A stretch of 64,000 bases of DNA from Stutzerimonas urumqiensis (GTDB lineage: Bacteria; Pseudomonadota; Gammaproteobacteria; Pseudomonadales; Pseudomonadaceae): contig NZ_RBZQ01000010.1 in the NCBI RefSeq assembly GCF_003640395.1, forward strand, positions 1-64,000. The letters are read 5' to 3'. A program made the position numbers and the translations under genes. Positions 44,309 to 52,880 of the stretch are shown piece by piece; within the stretch, counting starts at the first letter, position 1, and each line of letters starts with the position of its first letter. The notes below the pieces were generated by a model that had not been told where the DNA came from, ran no database searches, and saw nothing but the letters and a program-made list of their open reading frames with translations.

Positions 44309-44734
44309 TTAGTTACACAGCTCGCCCTCTATCAGTTTTCTTTTGACGGGTTTGGATCTAAGGAAGTCATCAGCTGCACTCATGCCATCCTTCTCCAAGC
44401 GATTTGTAGCTCTGCGAATTATAGAAATATGTTTTTCTAGACCAAACTCGTGAGCTATATGGGGCAAGCTTCTGCCATGTGTCATCTCTGAAAACGGAAA
44501 CGACCTAGAGGGAGTGCGTATTCCGGTACAACAGTCGTGACGATTAGACAACGTGAACCGCTTGGCTGAGTCGAAGTACCCCTGTGGGTGGGTTCGCCGA
44601 ACACGTCTAGCGATATACTCAAGTGCACATTTTTTAATTTTCTCAATCAGCACGTCATAACCGCTCTCTTGGACGTCATTCGCGGCGATTGCTTCATCTA
44701 CAGCGGAAACATGAACACACATGGTCAACCTCAT
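44309..44734 (-). CDS. Hypothetical protein (141 aa)
   Basis: A 141-residue protein with the start MRLTMCVHVSAVDEAIAAND. The C-terminal part (LPHIAHEFGLEKHISIIRRA, then NRLEKDGMSAADDFLRSK) may hold a small helix-turn-helix, but this is weak. It is convergent with the 255-residue gene and diverges from the integrase at 45,044, leaving a 309-bp spacer that carries the integrase promoter and operator. Function unknown. Confidence 0.55.
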   Translation of the reverse strand: MRLTMCVHVSAVDEAIAANDVQESGYDVLIEKIKKCALEYIARRVRRTHPQGYFDSAKRFTLSNRHDCCTGIRTPSRSFPFSEMTHGRSLPHIAHEFGLEKHISIIRRATNRLEKDGMSAADDFLRSKPVKRKLIEGELCN

Positions 44735-44925
44735 TATCTGAATAGGAATTGTCGAAGGCCGTGCCTATAGCGATTAGCGAACATAAATAGCGATGGGTAT
44801 ACATACCTATCGCACTTAACTTCCCAATTGCTTCCATTTCACGACCTCCACTGTCTATCCAGCAGGGCGTACCAATCCGTTAAGGCGTCAGAGCCATCAC
44901 GCTCAAATTATCACATTGGCGATCA

Positions 44926-44964
44926 TTGTCAACACGCGTTTCGCATGGTATCGTTTTAACGATA
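44926..44964 (+). promoter_or_regulatory. Integrase promoter with overlapping repressor palindrome
   Basis: TTGTCA (44,926-44,931), a 17-bp spacer and TATCGT (44,949-44,954) form a plausible sigma-70 promoter. The palindrome TATCG-TTTTAA-CGATA (44,949-44,964) covers the -10 box, so a bound repressor would block transcription of the integrase at 45,044. A near-identical palindrome stands upstream of alpA at 50,923. Confidence 0.6.
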
Positions 44965-45043
44965 TTAATCACTCTGACTCGAACCACCAGCACAGCACGG
45001 AGGAACCGCGCTTTGCACATCACATGAACGGAGCATTGATCCC

Positions 45044-46408
45044 ATGAGCGTTTCCGCCCTGCAAACCACCCAAACGATTACCCCCTCACCGCTTCCACCG
45101 GGCGTCGAACGCCATGGAAGGTCGCTAAGGATCAATTTCATGTATCGCGGAAAACGGTGTCGTGAGGTCGTCGAGCGCGGTCAGTTTGATGAGCTGAGCA
45201 TCGCGATGGCAGCGCGCTTACGCCAGCAGGTGGTCGATGCGATTGCAGAAGGACGTTTCGACTATTCAAGACGCTTTCCTGACTCCATCACGGCCAAGCA
45301 GCTGCTTGCGATGGAGGTTGGGCAGGAGCAGGCAGTTTCCACCGAGCACGCTCATGAAAACATCCGTTATATGACCGTAGCCGAAGGGGTCGAGGCTTGG
45401 TTGATGACGCAATCGTCAGGCAAATCGAAAAGTACGGCTATCAATTACCGAAGCCGCGCAAGGCATGTCCTTCAGAGATTCGGAGATCGGCGCCTGGCGG
45501 ACGTTACGACTCAGGAGCTACAGCAGTTCAGGAACCAGCTGGTACGAAGTAGAGCGAACCCCGCTGGCTTATCGCCAAAATCAGCAAACGACGTTCTGAC
45601 CGTCGTTCGAGGAGTTTGGGAGGATGCCAGGAGGAACGACATCACCCTCTCCAACCGGGCTGATGGCATCACCAACCATCGCATAGAGGCCAAAAGCATT
45701 GCTGATCCGTTTGATCTCGACGAGATGCAGAAGCTCCTTTGGGCCGATCCGCAAAACATGGCATCAGCCCGGATGGTGGTGTGTAACTGCTGGCTCGGAC
45801 TGTCGCGCTCGGAACTAATCGCATTAGCAGTCGAGGACATCGACCTACCGCGCAGGAAAATCTCAGTCCGCCGAGCGTTCGTGCAAGGCGAACACAAAGC
45901 ACCGAAGGTTTTGTCGAGAGCCCGAGAAATCGACATTCTGGATCCGGCAGTCGATCTGCTTCGTCAGATTCTAACTGATGCGCAACATGCACCGATTGAG
46001 GAAGTAGAAGTCACTCACCTGGACAACCTCACCATCGGCAAGGAACAGGTGCGCCTGCTCTTTCGCAATCCACGAACAGATATGCCCTGGAGCCCGTCTG
46101 CGCTGGATCGATGGTTCAAAAAACACACTGCAAAAGCTGGCGTCAGATACCGAGGATTCAATCAAAGCCGGCATACGTTCGCGAGCCGGGCGCTTTCTCA
46201 CTTTGCAGAGCCCCAATGGATAATCAGGCAGCTGGGCCATACTGACGATCAAATGCTCAGGAATCATTACGGAAAATGGATGCCGAGCGAGATGGATGCC
46301 GCCTCCTCTGCTGTGATGGCACTCGACAAGGCCTTAAGCGACAAGTGGGACAAACACCGCACCCAGCCCAATGCGGAAGTAGAGGCCCGGCGCGCTCACG
46401 TGGCATGA
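45044..46408 (+). CDS. Tyrosine recombinase/integrase with DUF3596-type arm domain
   Basis: A 454-residue integrase. The N-terminal part (PLPPGVERHGRSLRINFMYR, then GKRCREVVERG) matches the arm DNA-binding type found in phage and island integrases. A core-binding SAM-like domain follows (about 105-195), then the catalytic domain. The catalytic residues are partly unusual: WLGLSRSELIAL for the first arginine, NQSRHTFASRAL where most have HxxR, and GHTDDQMLRNHYGKW with the tyrosine nucleophile. It could catalyse integration of this block or the island. It has its own promoter with a repressor site. Confidence 0.88.
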   Translation: MSVSALQTTQTITPSPLPPGVERHGRSLRINFMYRGKRCREVVERGQFDELSIAMAARLRQQVVDAIAEGRFDYSRRFPDSITAKQLLAMEVGQEQAVSTEHAHENIRYMTVAEGVEAWLMTQSSGKSKSTAINYRSRARHVLQRFGDRRLADVTTQELQQFRNQLVRSRANPAGLSPKSANDVLTVVRGVWEDARRNDITLSNRADGITNHRIEAKSIADPFDLDEMQKLLWADPQNMASARMVVCNCWLGLSRSELIALAVEDIDLPRRKISVRRAFVQGEHKAPKVLSRAREIDILDPAVDLLRQILTDAQHAPIEEVEVTHLDNLTIGKEQVRLLFRNPRTDMPWSPSALDRWFKKHTAKAGVRYRGFNQSRHTFASRALSHFAEPQWIIRQLGHTDDQMLRNHYGKWMPSEMDAASSAVMALDKALSDKWDKHRTQPNAEVEARRAHVA

Positions 46409-46446
46409 GTAGCCGTGCGAGGCAGCCGCTTCCGGCAGCTTGAGCG

Positions 46447-46881
46447 CTATGGTGTTACTGGAAGCGGATCCAAAGCGACACAAACCTGTTGGCCGGTGTC
46501 ATTGTCGAGGTAACTGACGCCCATCTTGAGTGCCGGATCCAGCTTCGCGATGAATGCAGAAGTTACGTAGCTCAAATACCTGTACTGATGCCCCTCGTAC
46601 ATGAAGGCTGTGATCCCATGGCCTGCGTTGTAACGATCATTCTCCTCTCGCAGCCACTCGACAAAGCCTTTTTGCGACGCAGGGAGCTTGGCGTTGCGTA
46701 CATTCTCCAAGTGGCTCCCCAACACCGACGCCACACCCTCGGCAACCAGGAACAAAACCCTCGCCCTCCTGACCAACCTTTGCTGATCGTACGCGCGCAC
46801 GTCAGCAGCGAATATTTTGTTCGCCTCCCACCGGGATAAAAGCGTTGGACTACCGACCTCAAACGAGATGAGCGACTGCAT
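46447..46881 (-). CDS. Hypothetical protein (144 aa)
   Basis: A 144-residue soluble protein, MQSLISFEVGSPTLLSRWEA at the start, with an aromatic patch (FMYEGHQYRYLSYVTSAFIA) and an acidic C-terminal end. It is convergent with the integrase, 38 bases from its stop. No family was recognised. Confidence 0.55.
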   Translation of the reverse strand: MQSLISFEVGSPTLLSRWEANKIFAADVRAYDQQRLVRRARVLFLVAEGVASVLGSHLENVRNAKLPASQKGFVEWLREENDRYNAGHGITAFMYEGHQYRYLSYVTSAFIAKLDPALKMGVSYLDNDTGQQVCVALDPLPVTP

Positions 46882-46948
46882 CTTCCCACCAAAAAATAAG
46901 ACATGAGCTTGGATGAAACCGACCGGCGCTGATGGCCCTACATCAGCA

Positions 46949-47317
46949 TCAGTGAAGGGACGGGGGAGCTGAATGAATGCCGTTCAGAAGAATCGTCAGC
47001 ATCGTATAAAGCGACTCAAGACCGCCCTCCTCTCGAAATGTCACCACGACATACAAACTACCGCTATACGTGTGCAGCAGCCAAAACTCTCCGTAGCGGT
47101 GCGCCTCGACTACTTGCGAGGTTCGAATCCTATGACCGTCCGCGAATCGCCCATGCATATCCTTTCGAGCATGGCCGTAAGTGATGCCGAGGCCGCATCC
47201 AGCAAGGAAATAACAGTCGCTCAGATAAGCTGTCACCGGGCGACCGAAGGACGTATTCAGGGCACGTCGCAGCTTGGCTGCTATAGGCTCGTCCTTGGTT
47301 GGGTTTGGCATCTTCAT
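46949..47317 (-). CDS. Small hypothetical protein with RTSQVVE motif (DUF6957-like?)
   Basis: A 122-residue protein. Its middle, FADGHRIRTSQVVEAHRYGE then FWLLHTYSGSLYVVVTF, is clearly related to the protein at 47,830-48,234 (FDEGDWVRTSQLVEFVDGC, then FRTRNTRYVLAG). These resemble small Pseudomonas accessory proteins that I tentatively place in DUF6957. The function of that family is unknown. No membrane segment or signal peptide. Confidence 0.55.
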   Translation of the reverse strand: MKMPNPTKDEPIAAKLRRALNTSFGRPVTAYLSDCYFLAGCGLGITYGHARKDMHGRFADGHRIRTSQVVEAHRYGEFWLLHTYSGSLYVVVTFREEGGLESLYTMLTILLNGIHSAPPSLH

Positions 47318-47515
47318 ATCGTCAGCTCCAGGCCAGGATTGAATCCAGTTTCTTCACCTGGATAACCACGAGGGTTTCGCCCGCCAGGATGACCACATCG
47401 GCGTGCGTGAAACCGGCCAGTAAAGGGCGCTCCCTTCAAGATGCAAATCTGACGGGAGATGAATACGCATGACAGGACTCGCTTGTGCGTGGAAAGCATC
47501 TGGGGCCACTAACGG

Positions 47516-47830
47516 CTAGCTGTCCAACCAGTAGTCGTCGCGAGCAATACGCCCAAACTCACAGTCGTCATGCTGCTGTGTGTCGTCGAATAAATGGTGT
47601 ATGCGCCGCTCCTGCCGCAGGTACGCCAAGGTCATGAAGAAGCAGGTCTCACACATTCGGACGCGGTAACGCTCCCCGTCATGGCGTGCGCCATATCCCC
47701 AGTGCGCTTGCAGCACACCGAACTGCTCACCGTACCCAGGCACCCGCGTGGAGGTACCACAGATGTCGCATGGCACATCAGGGTGCCGGTTGTCTGGTAC
47801 GTCCATGCTCCCCAATATCGGACTGAGCAT
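47516..47830 (-). CDS. Small protein with paired cysteine motifs (putative zinc ribbon)
   Basis: A 104-residue protein with two CxxC pairs, VPCDICGTSTRVPGYG and RMCETCFFMTLAYL, which probably bind one zinc ion. Its start shares a base with the stop of the upstream gene (TGATG), so the two are translationally coupled. Function unknown. Confidence 0.6.
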   Translation of the reverse strand: MLSPILGSMDVPDNRHPDVPCDICGTSTRVPGYGEQFGVLQAHWGYGARHDGERYRVRMCETCFFMTLAYLRQERRIHHLFDDTQQHDDCEFGRIARDDYWLDS

Positions 47831-48234
47831 CAGAAAATCCTCAACACCGTTGTGAGCTCAGCGCTTTTGCGAACCCCCGGGCCAGCAAGCACATAACGGG
47901 TATTGCGCGTTCTGAAAATGCACCCGTCAACAAACTCAACCAGTTGCGATGTTCGTACCCAGTCACCCTCATCGAAACGATGGGCACTGTCGTACAACAC
48001 GCGGCCGGCATACACCATCGCGGGCTGTTGCCCGGACGCCTGTAGCGTTTCTCGAATCGAGTCAGGCACGATGAGATCGATCCAGATCCAGTCACGCACA
48101 ACACAGAACGGCATCTCATCAAACAACGCAGCCGCTGAACCGCGAGCGCACGCCTCTGCCAACGACATCTCGATGCCAGGCATTACCTCACCCGGGGCGT
48201 ATAGCAAATGAGATACTTTCTTTAAATCGTCCAT
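47830..48234 (-). CDS. Small hypothetical protein with RTSQLVE motif (DUF6957-like?)
   Basis: A 134-residue protein starting MDDLKKVSHLLYAPGEVMPG at 48,234. The GTG five codons upstream lies within the purine-rich ribosome site and is less likely. It shares the RTSQ-V/L-VE core and following beta-strands with the protein at 46,949-47,317, so the two are probably paralogues. It is coupled to the zinc-ribbon gene downstream. No function can be assigned. Confidence 0.55.
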   Translation of the reverse strand: MDDLKKVSHLLYAPGEVMPGIEMSLAEACARGSAAALFDEMPFCVVRDWIWIDLIVPDSIRETLQASGQQPAMVYAGRVLYDSAHRFDEGDWVRTSQLVEFVDGCIFRTRNTRYVLAGPGVRKSAELTTVLRIF

Positions 48235-48425
48235 ATCTTCTTCCCTCACTGAACCATCAACATCTAACGGGGCAGAATTTTGGCGAAACTTCTCTGCCCC
48301 GGTGAACCTGTCCCAAGGATGAATAATCTGTGTCCCAATGAATGTCAGTTCTGACTGTTATCTATATATAGCTTGAAGATCGAGTAGGCGGTTTATAGTT
48401 ATTAACCCTAAACCACTATTAGTAC

Positions 48426-49256
48426 CTAGGCCGGACAGGCGACAAGCCGATCAGGTTGGTCAGGGCTAAAGATCCACTGCTCGTTAAAGCGGCCCCGCTT
48501 AATGTCATCAATCAACGGCTTAGCTTCGCTGTCAAAATATGATGACGTGAGATGGCAGTACCTAAGATCAGCTCCGGTCATGGAGGCACCTAGAAATGAG
48601 CAGTGCGAAAAATAGGAGCACCGAAGATCTGTTCGCTCAAGATTAGCGCCCCCGAAGTCGATCTGGCCAAGCCGAATCCCAGGCGCGACCACCCCTGTAT
48701 CGTCGGACGAATAGAACTTGGCCTCGCGAAAGTCAGCGCTAACGAAGCTGCTCACAGAGCTGGCCCACAGGCCCGAGACCAGCGCGCCATGGGCTCTCAA
48801 GCCAGCGAAGCTAATGTTAGCCCTGAGCAGCCGCGCACCAAACCGCCACGCGAGTGCGTCACTGAACTCAAAACCATCGAAGTCGGCACTTTTAAGTTGT
48901 GCGGCTACCGCAAGGGGAATTCCAGTGTTTAAGGCTTCTTCAATCGCCTCAATGCAGCGCAAGTACGCTTGTATAGAAGGTTGAACAGAGCGGAAAGTAT
49001 GCCATATCCCCGCTTTAAGATTGAGGTCAATGTACGCCGCCAGATTTTCCTGATTTATAAGAAAATGGTCATAACTGTCGAATCCCCATTGTTGGGCGAT
49101 CAGCTCAAGGAGTTGGTCTTGGCTAAGAATGCAACCGGAAACGAAGCCTTCCTTACTGTTTATCTCAATAGGAGACTTATGGCCTAGCCCTATAGACCGA
49201 CTAAGCTTGGCAGCTTCTAACCTTAAAGCCATCAGACCAACCAGCCGACTCGCCAT
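48426..49256 (-). CDS. Pentapeptide-repeat protein with helical N-terminal domain
   Basis: A 276-residue protein in two parts. The first 120 residues are helical and include DQLLELIAQQWGFDSYDHFL, resembling a small helical domain found in other accessory proteins. From about residue 125 a right-handed beta-helix of pentapeptide repeats is visible (KSADFDGFEFSDAL, FGGANLERTDLRCSYF, then LGASMTGADLRYCHL). Pentapeptide proteins can mimic DNA or act as scaffolds; nothing here fixes the target. No neighbour is coupled to it. Confidence 0.65.
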   Translation of the reverse strand: MASRLVGLMALRLEAAKLSRSIGLGHKSPIEINSKEGFVSGCILSQDQLLELIAQQWGFDSYDHFLINQENLAAYIDLNLKAGIWHTFRSVQPSIQAYLRCIEAIEEALNTGIPLAVAAQLKSADFDGFEFSDALAWRFGARLLRANISFAGLRAHGALVSGLWASSVSSFVSADFREAKFYSSDDTGVVAPGIRLGQIDFGGANLERTDLRCSYFSHCSFLGASMTGADLRYCHLTSSYFDSEAKPLIDDIKRGRFNEQWIFSPDQPDRLVACPA

Positions 49257-49558
49257 TTGTCGTCTCCGACCAATTCAAAGTGCGTGAATAATCGGAGCGA
49301 GACAGTTAGACGTCAAGCACTTTTTATGGCAAAGACACAATTAGCCGAAGAGCGGTTATTTATAATTAACCTTTATTGACAAGATGCCAGAGGAAGCGTG
49401 ACAGATAGAAAAACTACAATCTAAACTGCGAGCCTGGTGTATTGCTGGTTGGACAGTCATCGCCCCTGACCAACCTTGACAAAGGCTAAGCGTAGAAACT
49501 GAGCGCGGGATCACGTGCTACCCAAGCTATCAAAGCGCAACGAGAACCAGGAGCTGAG
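49257..49558. other. Intergenic stretch without recognised gene
   Basis: About 300 bp between the pentapeptide-repeat gene and the 57-residue gene. No frame with a convincing start, no repeat and no clear terminator was seen. Confidence 0.5.
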
Positions 49559-49732
49559 ATGATTACCTTCGATTTGAGTACCAACTACGCCGAAGCATTG
49601 CTGAGACATGCGTGTACGTTCCAACCTCAAAGCGGCGATCCTCGTGAGGACATGCGACTCAGGGACGCCCTTGATGATCTAGCGGAAGCAGTTCAAAGGC
49701 ACCTCTATCCAGTGACTGATGGGGAACCTTGA
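49559..49732 (+). CDS. Small hypothetical protein (57 aa)
   Basis: A 57-residue frame with a good AGGAG ribosome site eight bases before the ATG. The sequence starts MITFDLSTNYAEALLRHACT and ends LYPVTDGEP. The pattern is acidic and helical and looks like a real small protein. Small proteins of this style are common beside plasmid and phage regulators. Function unknown. Confidence 0.5.
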   Translation: MITFDLSTNYAEALLRHACTFQPQSGDPREDMRLRDALDDLAEAVQRHLYPVTDGEP

Positions 49733-50154
49733 GGAGTCTTGCTACCGCCTTCGGTCGTAGCGCTTCTCTGATTCAGCTTTTGCAGTGCTCACGGAGGGCT
49801 GAGGAGCTCGGGTTGGTCTGAAGAAACCGTGCGAGGCGACTCAATCACTTTGTTGCGCATCCGCCGCCGGCTCGCCGCTACCCCTCCGGCCTCGCCATCG
49901 AACGCGTTATTGTGCTTTCAAGATCAAGTGCTGGCATTCATCAAGCACGCCCGCTCGCCGTGGTCAGGACGGATGCATCTTTCGACACCGGATCCGCCAC
50001 CCACCTAGTCGATGACCGCGCGGCTCACACGGAGCCTTCATACCCAGATCGCAAGACCCATAAAATCGTTTTTGCGCTAATAAATTATCGTATTAGCGTT
50101 GACAAACAGGCCAGAGCTCCTTACGATCCGTCGCACGTCAACAAGGAACCCGCC
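49733..50154 (+). promoter_or_regulatory. Repressor promoter and operator in a 420-bp spacer
   Basis: The left 300 bp hold nothing recognisable. At the right, TTGACA (50,099-50,104), a 17-bp spacer and TACGAT (50,122-50,127) form a strong sigma-70 promoter for the repressor at 50,155. Just upstream the inverted repeat CGCTAATA-N8-TATTAGCG (50,075-50,098) abuts the -35 box and includes a TATCG half-site, suggesting autoregulation. Confidence 0.65.
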
Positions 50155-50907
50155 ATGGATTTCAGTCTCGATAGCGTCGGCAAGCGAGTCGCTTGCGCGC
50201 GAAAGTACCGCAGTCTGACTCAGCAAGAACTAGCTGATCGTGCCGGCATTGCGCAGTCGAGCCTGGCGTCCCTAGAAGCAGGGCGAAACAAAGGCTCGCG
50301 CAGCCTTGTGAGCCTCGCGAAAGCGTTGGACGTGCCTGCCGAATGGCTCGACAGTGGCCAAAATCACGAACAGATCATGGGGCTGCTTCGCGGCAATTTG
50401 CATCAGATACCGTCGGCGGCCGATCAGAGCGTGCAGCGGATGCTCAAGAGCGCCGTTCCCGGTGAGCAGAGCGCGGCATATTGGGAATCCAGCACCGTTC
50501 CTAAAAATACAGAGACTTCGATTGGCCTAAAGCTTCTGGCCTGGACAGCTCGCTCTCTACTTGATCCCGATACGGCTTACAAACAACATTTGGAACAACA
50601 GCGCCGTTTTCAGTGGCCCTTCCCGCACAGCTCGCGCGCCTTTCTGCTCCGGGCTACACGAAACTTCCACATTCCAAATTTGCGCGAAGATGATTTTCTG
50701 CTGATTGAGCCCGACGCTCCAGTTTTGACTGGGCGAGACGTTGTGGTCGTACGCTCTGATGACGCCATTCTGCTAGGCCGCGTCATGGACACACCAAGTG
50801 GGCAGTTCCTGTTTTTCGCGATAAACGCCGGCGAGGAAGAGCTGCTTCCTTTGGATGCGAGCATGCGCGTAGTAGGGGTCATCGCTAGTCGACTTCAGAG
50901 GTTTTGA
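50155..50907 (+). CDS. XRE-family repressor with degenerate S24/LexA-like C-terminus
   Basis: A 250-residue phage-type repressor. The start at 50,155 (MDFSLDSVGKRVACARKYRS) has an AAGGA ribosome site and a good promoter; the open frame upstream runs through that promoter. The Cro/C1 HTH is clear (LTQQELADRAGIAQSSLASL). The C-terminal half has the LexA/CI beta-fold (DDFLLIEPDAPVLTGRDVVV, then RVVGVIASRL). The active serine of the usual D-S-M-x-P is replaced in NFHIPN, and the lysine of K-R-L in LLGRVM. Self-cleavage after DNA damage is therefore unlikely. It probably controls alpA and the first integrase. Confidence 0.85.
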   Translation: MDFSLDSVGKRVACARKYRSLTQQELADRAGIAQSSLASLEAGRNKGSRSLVSLAKALDVPAEWLDSGQNHEQIMGLLRGNLHQIPSAADQSVQRMLKSAVPGEQSAAYWESSTVPKNTETSIGLKLLAWTARSLLDPDTAYKQHLEQQRRFQWPFPHSSRAFLLRATRNFHIPNLREDDFLLIEPDAPVLTGRDVVVVRSDDAILLGRVMDTPSGQFLFFAINAGEEELLPLDASMRVVGVIASRLQRF

Positions 50908-50922
50908 TTTTTCGCCTCAAAT

Positions 50923-50938
50923 TATCGCTTTTACGATA
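50923..50938. promoter_or_regulatory. Repressor palindrome upstream of alpA
   Basis: TATCG-CTTTTA-CGATA, matching the palindrome at 44,949-44,964 in 14 of 16 positions. It lies 34 bp before the alpA start and touches a TATAAC that may be its -10 box. Confidence 0.6.
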
Positions 50939-50972
50939 TAACGTACATTGTTCAAATAAGGTTTTATAGCTA

Positions 50973-51203
50973 ATGCGCCGAATAATGCGAATCAAAGAGG
51001 TGATCCACGTGTGCGGGATAGCACGTAGCACCGTTTACTTGTGGATGAGCCAAGGACGATTCCCTCTGAGCCGGCGAATAGGTGGCGGCTCAGTAGGGTG
51101 GTGCAGCAAAGAGATCGAGCGATGGGTAAGCCTTCAACTCGATGACGAAGAGGTTGTCCAGGAGAAAGACCATGAGCACTCATCAAGAGCTCATCAGCAT
51201 TAA
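50973..51203 (+). CDS. alpA: AlpA-family regulator / excisionase-like protein
   Basis: A 76-residue MerR-like helix-turn-helix protein of the AlpA family: MRIKEVIHVCGIARSTVYLW, MSQGRFPLSRRIGGGSVGW, then EIERWVSLQL. AlpA proteins activate integrase or excision genes of P4-like elements or act as recombination directionality factors. It opens an operon with a second excisionase-like gene (32-bp overlap) and an integrase, downstream of a repressor palindrome. Confidence 0.85.
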   Translation: MRRIMRIKEVIHVCGIARSTVYLWMSQGRFPLSRRIGGGSVGWCSKEIERWVSLQLDDEEVVQEKDHEHSSRAHQH

Positions 51204-51390
51204 AGAATTTCAGAAGCGGGTATGGGGAGAGAATGGTACACCCTTAAGTCGCCAATCTATCCGCAACCATTTACTCAACTGCAAGCTGCCGGGCAAACAG
51301 GTAGTGGGTAATTGGTACGTCGACTGGAACCAGTACCAATTGCAAACCGCTGACATGTTTGTCGAGCAAGTACTTGCGGGTAGGTATTGA
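51172..51390 (+). CDS. Excisionase-like DNA-binding protein (72 aa)
   Basis: A 72-residue protein starting MSTHQELISIKEFQKRVWGE at 51,172, preceded by GGAGAAAG. The sequence SRQSIRNHLLNCKLPGKQVV, then GNWYVDWNQYQ, is a winged-helix pattern typical of phage Xis proteins. It overlaps alpA by 32 bases and shares its stop with the integrase start (TGATG). It probably directs excision. Confidence 0.7.
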   Translation: MSTHQELISIKEFQKRVWGENGTPLSRQSIRNHLLNCKLPGKQVVGNWYVDWNQYQLQTADMFVEQVLAGRY

Positions 51391-52496
51391 TGTCTCGTCC
51401 CCGTAAAAAAGCAAATCGTGACCTCCCCTTGAATTTGTACTACAGCAAGGACACAAAGAGCTATCGCTATAAGGATACAATTAAAAACAAATGGCACAAA
51501 TTTGGGCATGATCGCCAGAAAGCCATCAAAAGCGCACAAATTCTCAATGCTAAGCTGATGGTCAGCAGAGATTTGATCGAGGCAGTGATGGCGGAGCACA
51601 CCCTCACACTACGACAGTTCATTGATGACTATCGTGAGAAGGTTCTACCAGAGAAAAAGCTCAAAACAGCGACGCTCGATCTCTATAAAATCCGACATCG
51701 TCAGATTGGTAATGCTCTAGGTGATAAACCCCTAAACATGATCACGCTGAAGCAAATCAGTGATTTTCTGGACGCGTTCTCGCCGCGCGCTAGCAACCAG
51801 ACACGCGCCACTCTCATCGATCTCTTTAACCATGCAGTTGCACGAGGCCTCTTAGAGACCAACGTAGCTGCCAAAACCATGAAAAGGAGCGAGGACAAGC
51901 AACGTAAACGCCATACAAAGGAAGGCATCAAGGCAATCCGCGAGCATGCCCCGCAGTGGCTTAAGAACGCCATCGACCTGGCACTGGTCATTTCGCAACG
52001 CCGCTGCGACCTACTGAATCTCCGTTTCGATGGAATCAAAGATGGCTACATGTACCTTATCCAGCAGAAAACAGGCGATCAAACCGACTCTGCCTGGTTA
52101 AAGCTGGAGATCACTCCAGCGTTTCAGAAAGTGATCGATCAGTGTCGGGATGATGTGGACTCACCTTTTCTGATCCATAGAAAACCAGATCGCAAGCGCG
52201 AATATGCCAACAAAGAGCATCCCACTCAGATCACTGGACACTATCTGAGCACCGAATTCAAAAAAGCCCGGGATGCCGCACGGTGCTACCCACAATACGG
52301 CGCAAAAGAGATGCCGGGTTTGCATGAAATTCGCGGTACGTCATTGAAGATGTACCAAATGGCGGGCAAAGATGCACAGAAGATTGCCGGCCATGCCAGC
52401 CCTGATATGACCTTGAACTACCTCAAGGGCCACGAGTTCGCCGAATGGGTTGAAGTTTCTCCCGATCTCGACATTAGCGAGTTCACAGACGACTAA
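51390..52496 (+). CDS. int: Tyrosine integrase (intact relative of the relic at 16,904)
   Basis: A 368-residue phage-type integrase with an N-terminal arm domain (LPLNLYYSKDTKSYRYKDTI), core-binding domain (about 60-150) and catalytic domain. Catalytic motifs: the first arginine in VISQRRCDLLNLRFDG, HEIRGTSLKMYQM for HxxR, and IAGHASPDMTLNYLKGHE with the tyrosine. The start shares a base with the preceding excisionase gene. Because a close relative's relic flanks the left att repeat, this enzyme is the best candidate for targeting the tRNA-Pro site, even though it lies 8 kb inside the island. Confidence 0.9.
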   Translation: MSRPRKKANRDLPLNLYYSKDTKSYRYKDTIKNKWHKFGHDRQKAIKSAQILNAKLMVSRDLIEAVMAEHTLTLRQFIDDYREKVLPEKKLKTATLDLYKIRHRQIGNALGDKPLNMITLKQISDFLDAFSPRASNQTRATLIDLFNHAVARGLLETNVAAKTMKRSEDKQRKRHTKEGIKAIREHAPQWLKNAIDLALVISQRRCDLLNLRFDGIKDGYMYLIQQKTGDQTDSAWLKLEITPAFQKVIDQCRDDVDSPFLIHRKPDRKREYANKEHPTQITGHYLSTEFKKARDAARCYPQYGAKEMPGLHEIRGTSLKMYQMAGKDAQKIAGHASPDMTLNYLKGHEFAEWVEVSPDLDISEFTDD

Positions 52497-52592
52497 GCCG
52501 CATGCCGCTTCTACTTAGCTGTCACTGCCAAGATACATGTTGAGCAGCACAACTTCGGCTTTCCTTCGGCGCCAGCTCTCGCTCCAGCTCGG

Positions 52593-52880
52593 TTAGTCGT
52601 CGGTGACGTCTTTCAGCGCATGAAACCCATGGAGCTCCTCATCCCAGAGGTAGCCGCCAAGCTTCGAGATACTGGCAAACCATTCGCGGCGCTCGCCATC
52701 AATGTTGAGAACAATCCGGCGATTGTTGACGAAGTCACCGTCGAAGCTCATTGAGTACTCATCGATCTGCAATCTATCGCCCGGCGCAATCACGGCAGAA
52801 ACTGCAATCCCATCCTTGAACGCAGAGCCCGCTGCCTGATACTCATCCACAGCATCATCTGTGCTCGCATACGCATACAC
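52593..52880 (-). CDS. Hypothetical protein (95 aa)
   Basis: A 95-residue acidic protein beginning with a GTG placed directly after the stop of the gene upstream (TAAGTG). The body (VIAPGDRLQIDEYSMSFDGD, then RREWFASISKLGGYLWDEE) looks like a small beta-rich domain. Function unknown. Confidence 0.55.
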   Translation of the reverse strand: MYAYASTDDAVDEYQAAGSAFKDGIAVSAVIAPGDRLQIDEYSMSFDGDFVNNRRIVLNIDGERREWFASISKLGGYLWDEELHGFHALKDVTDD

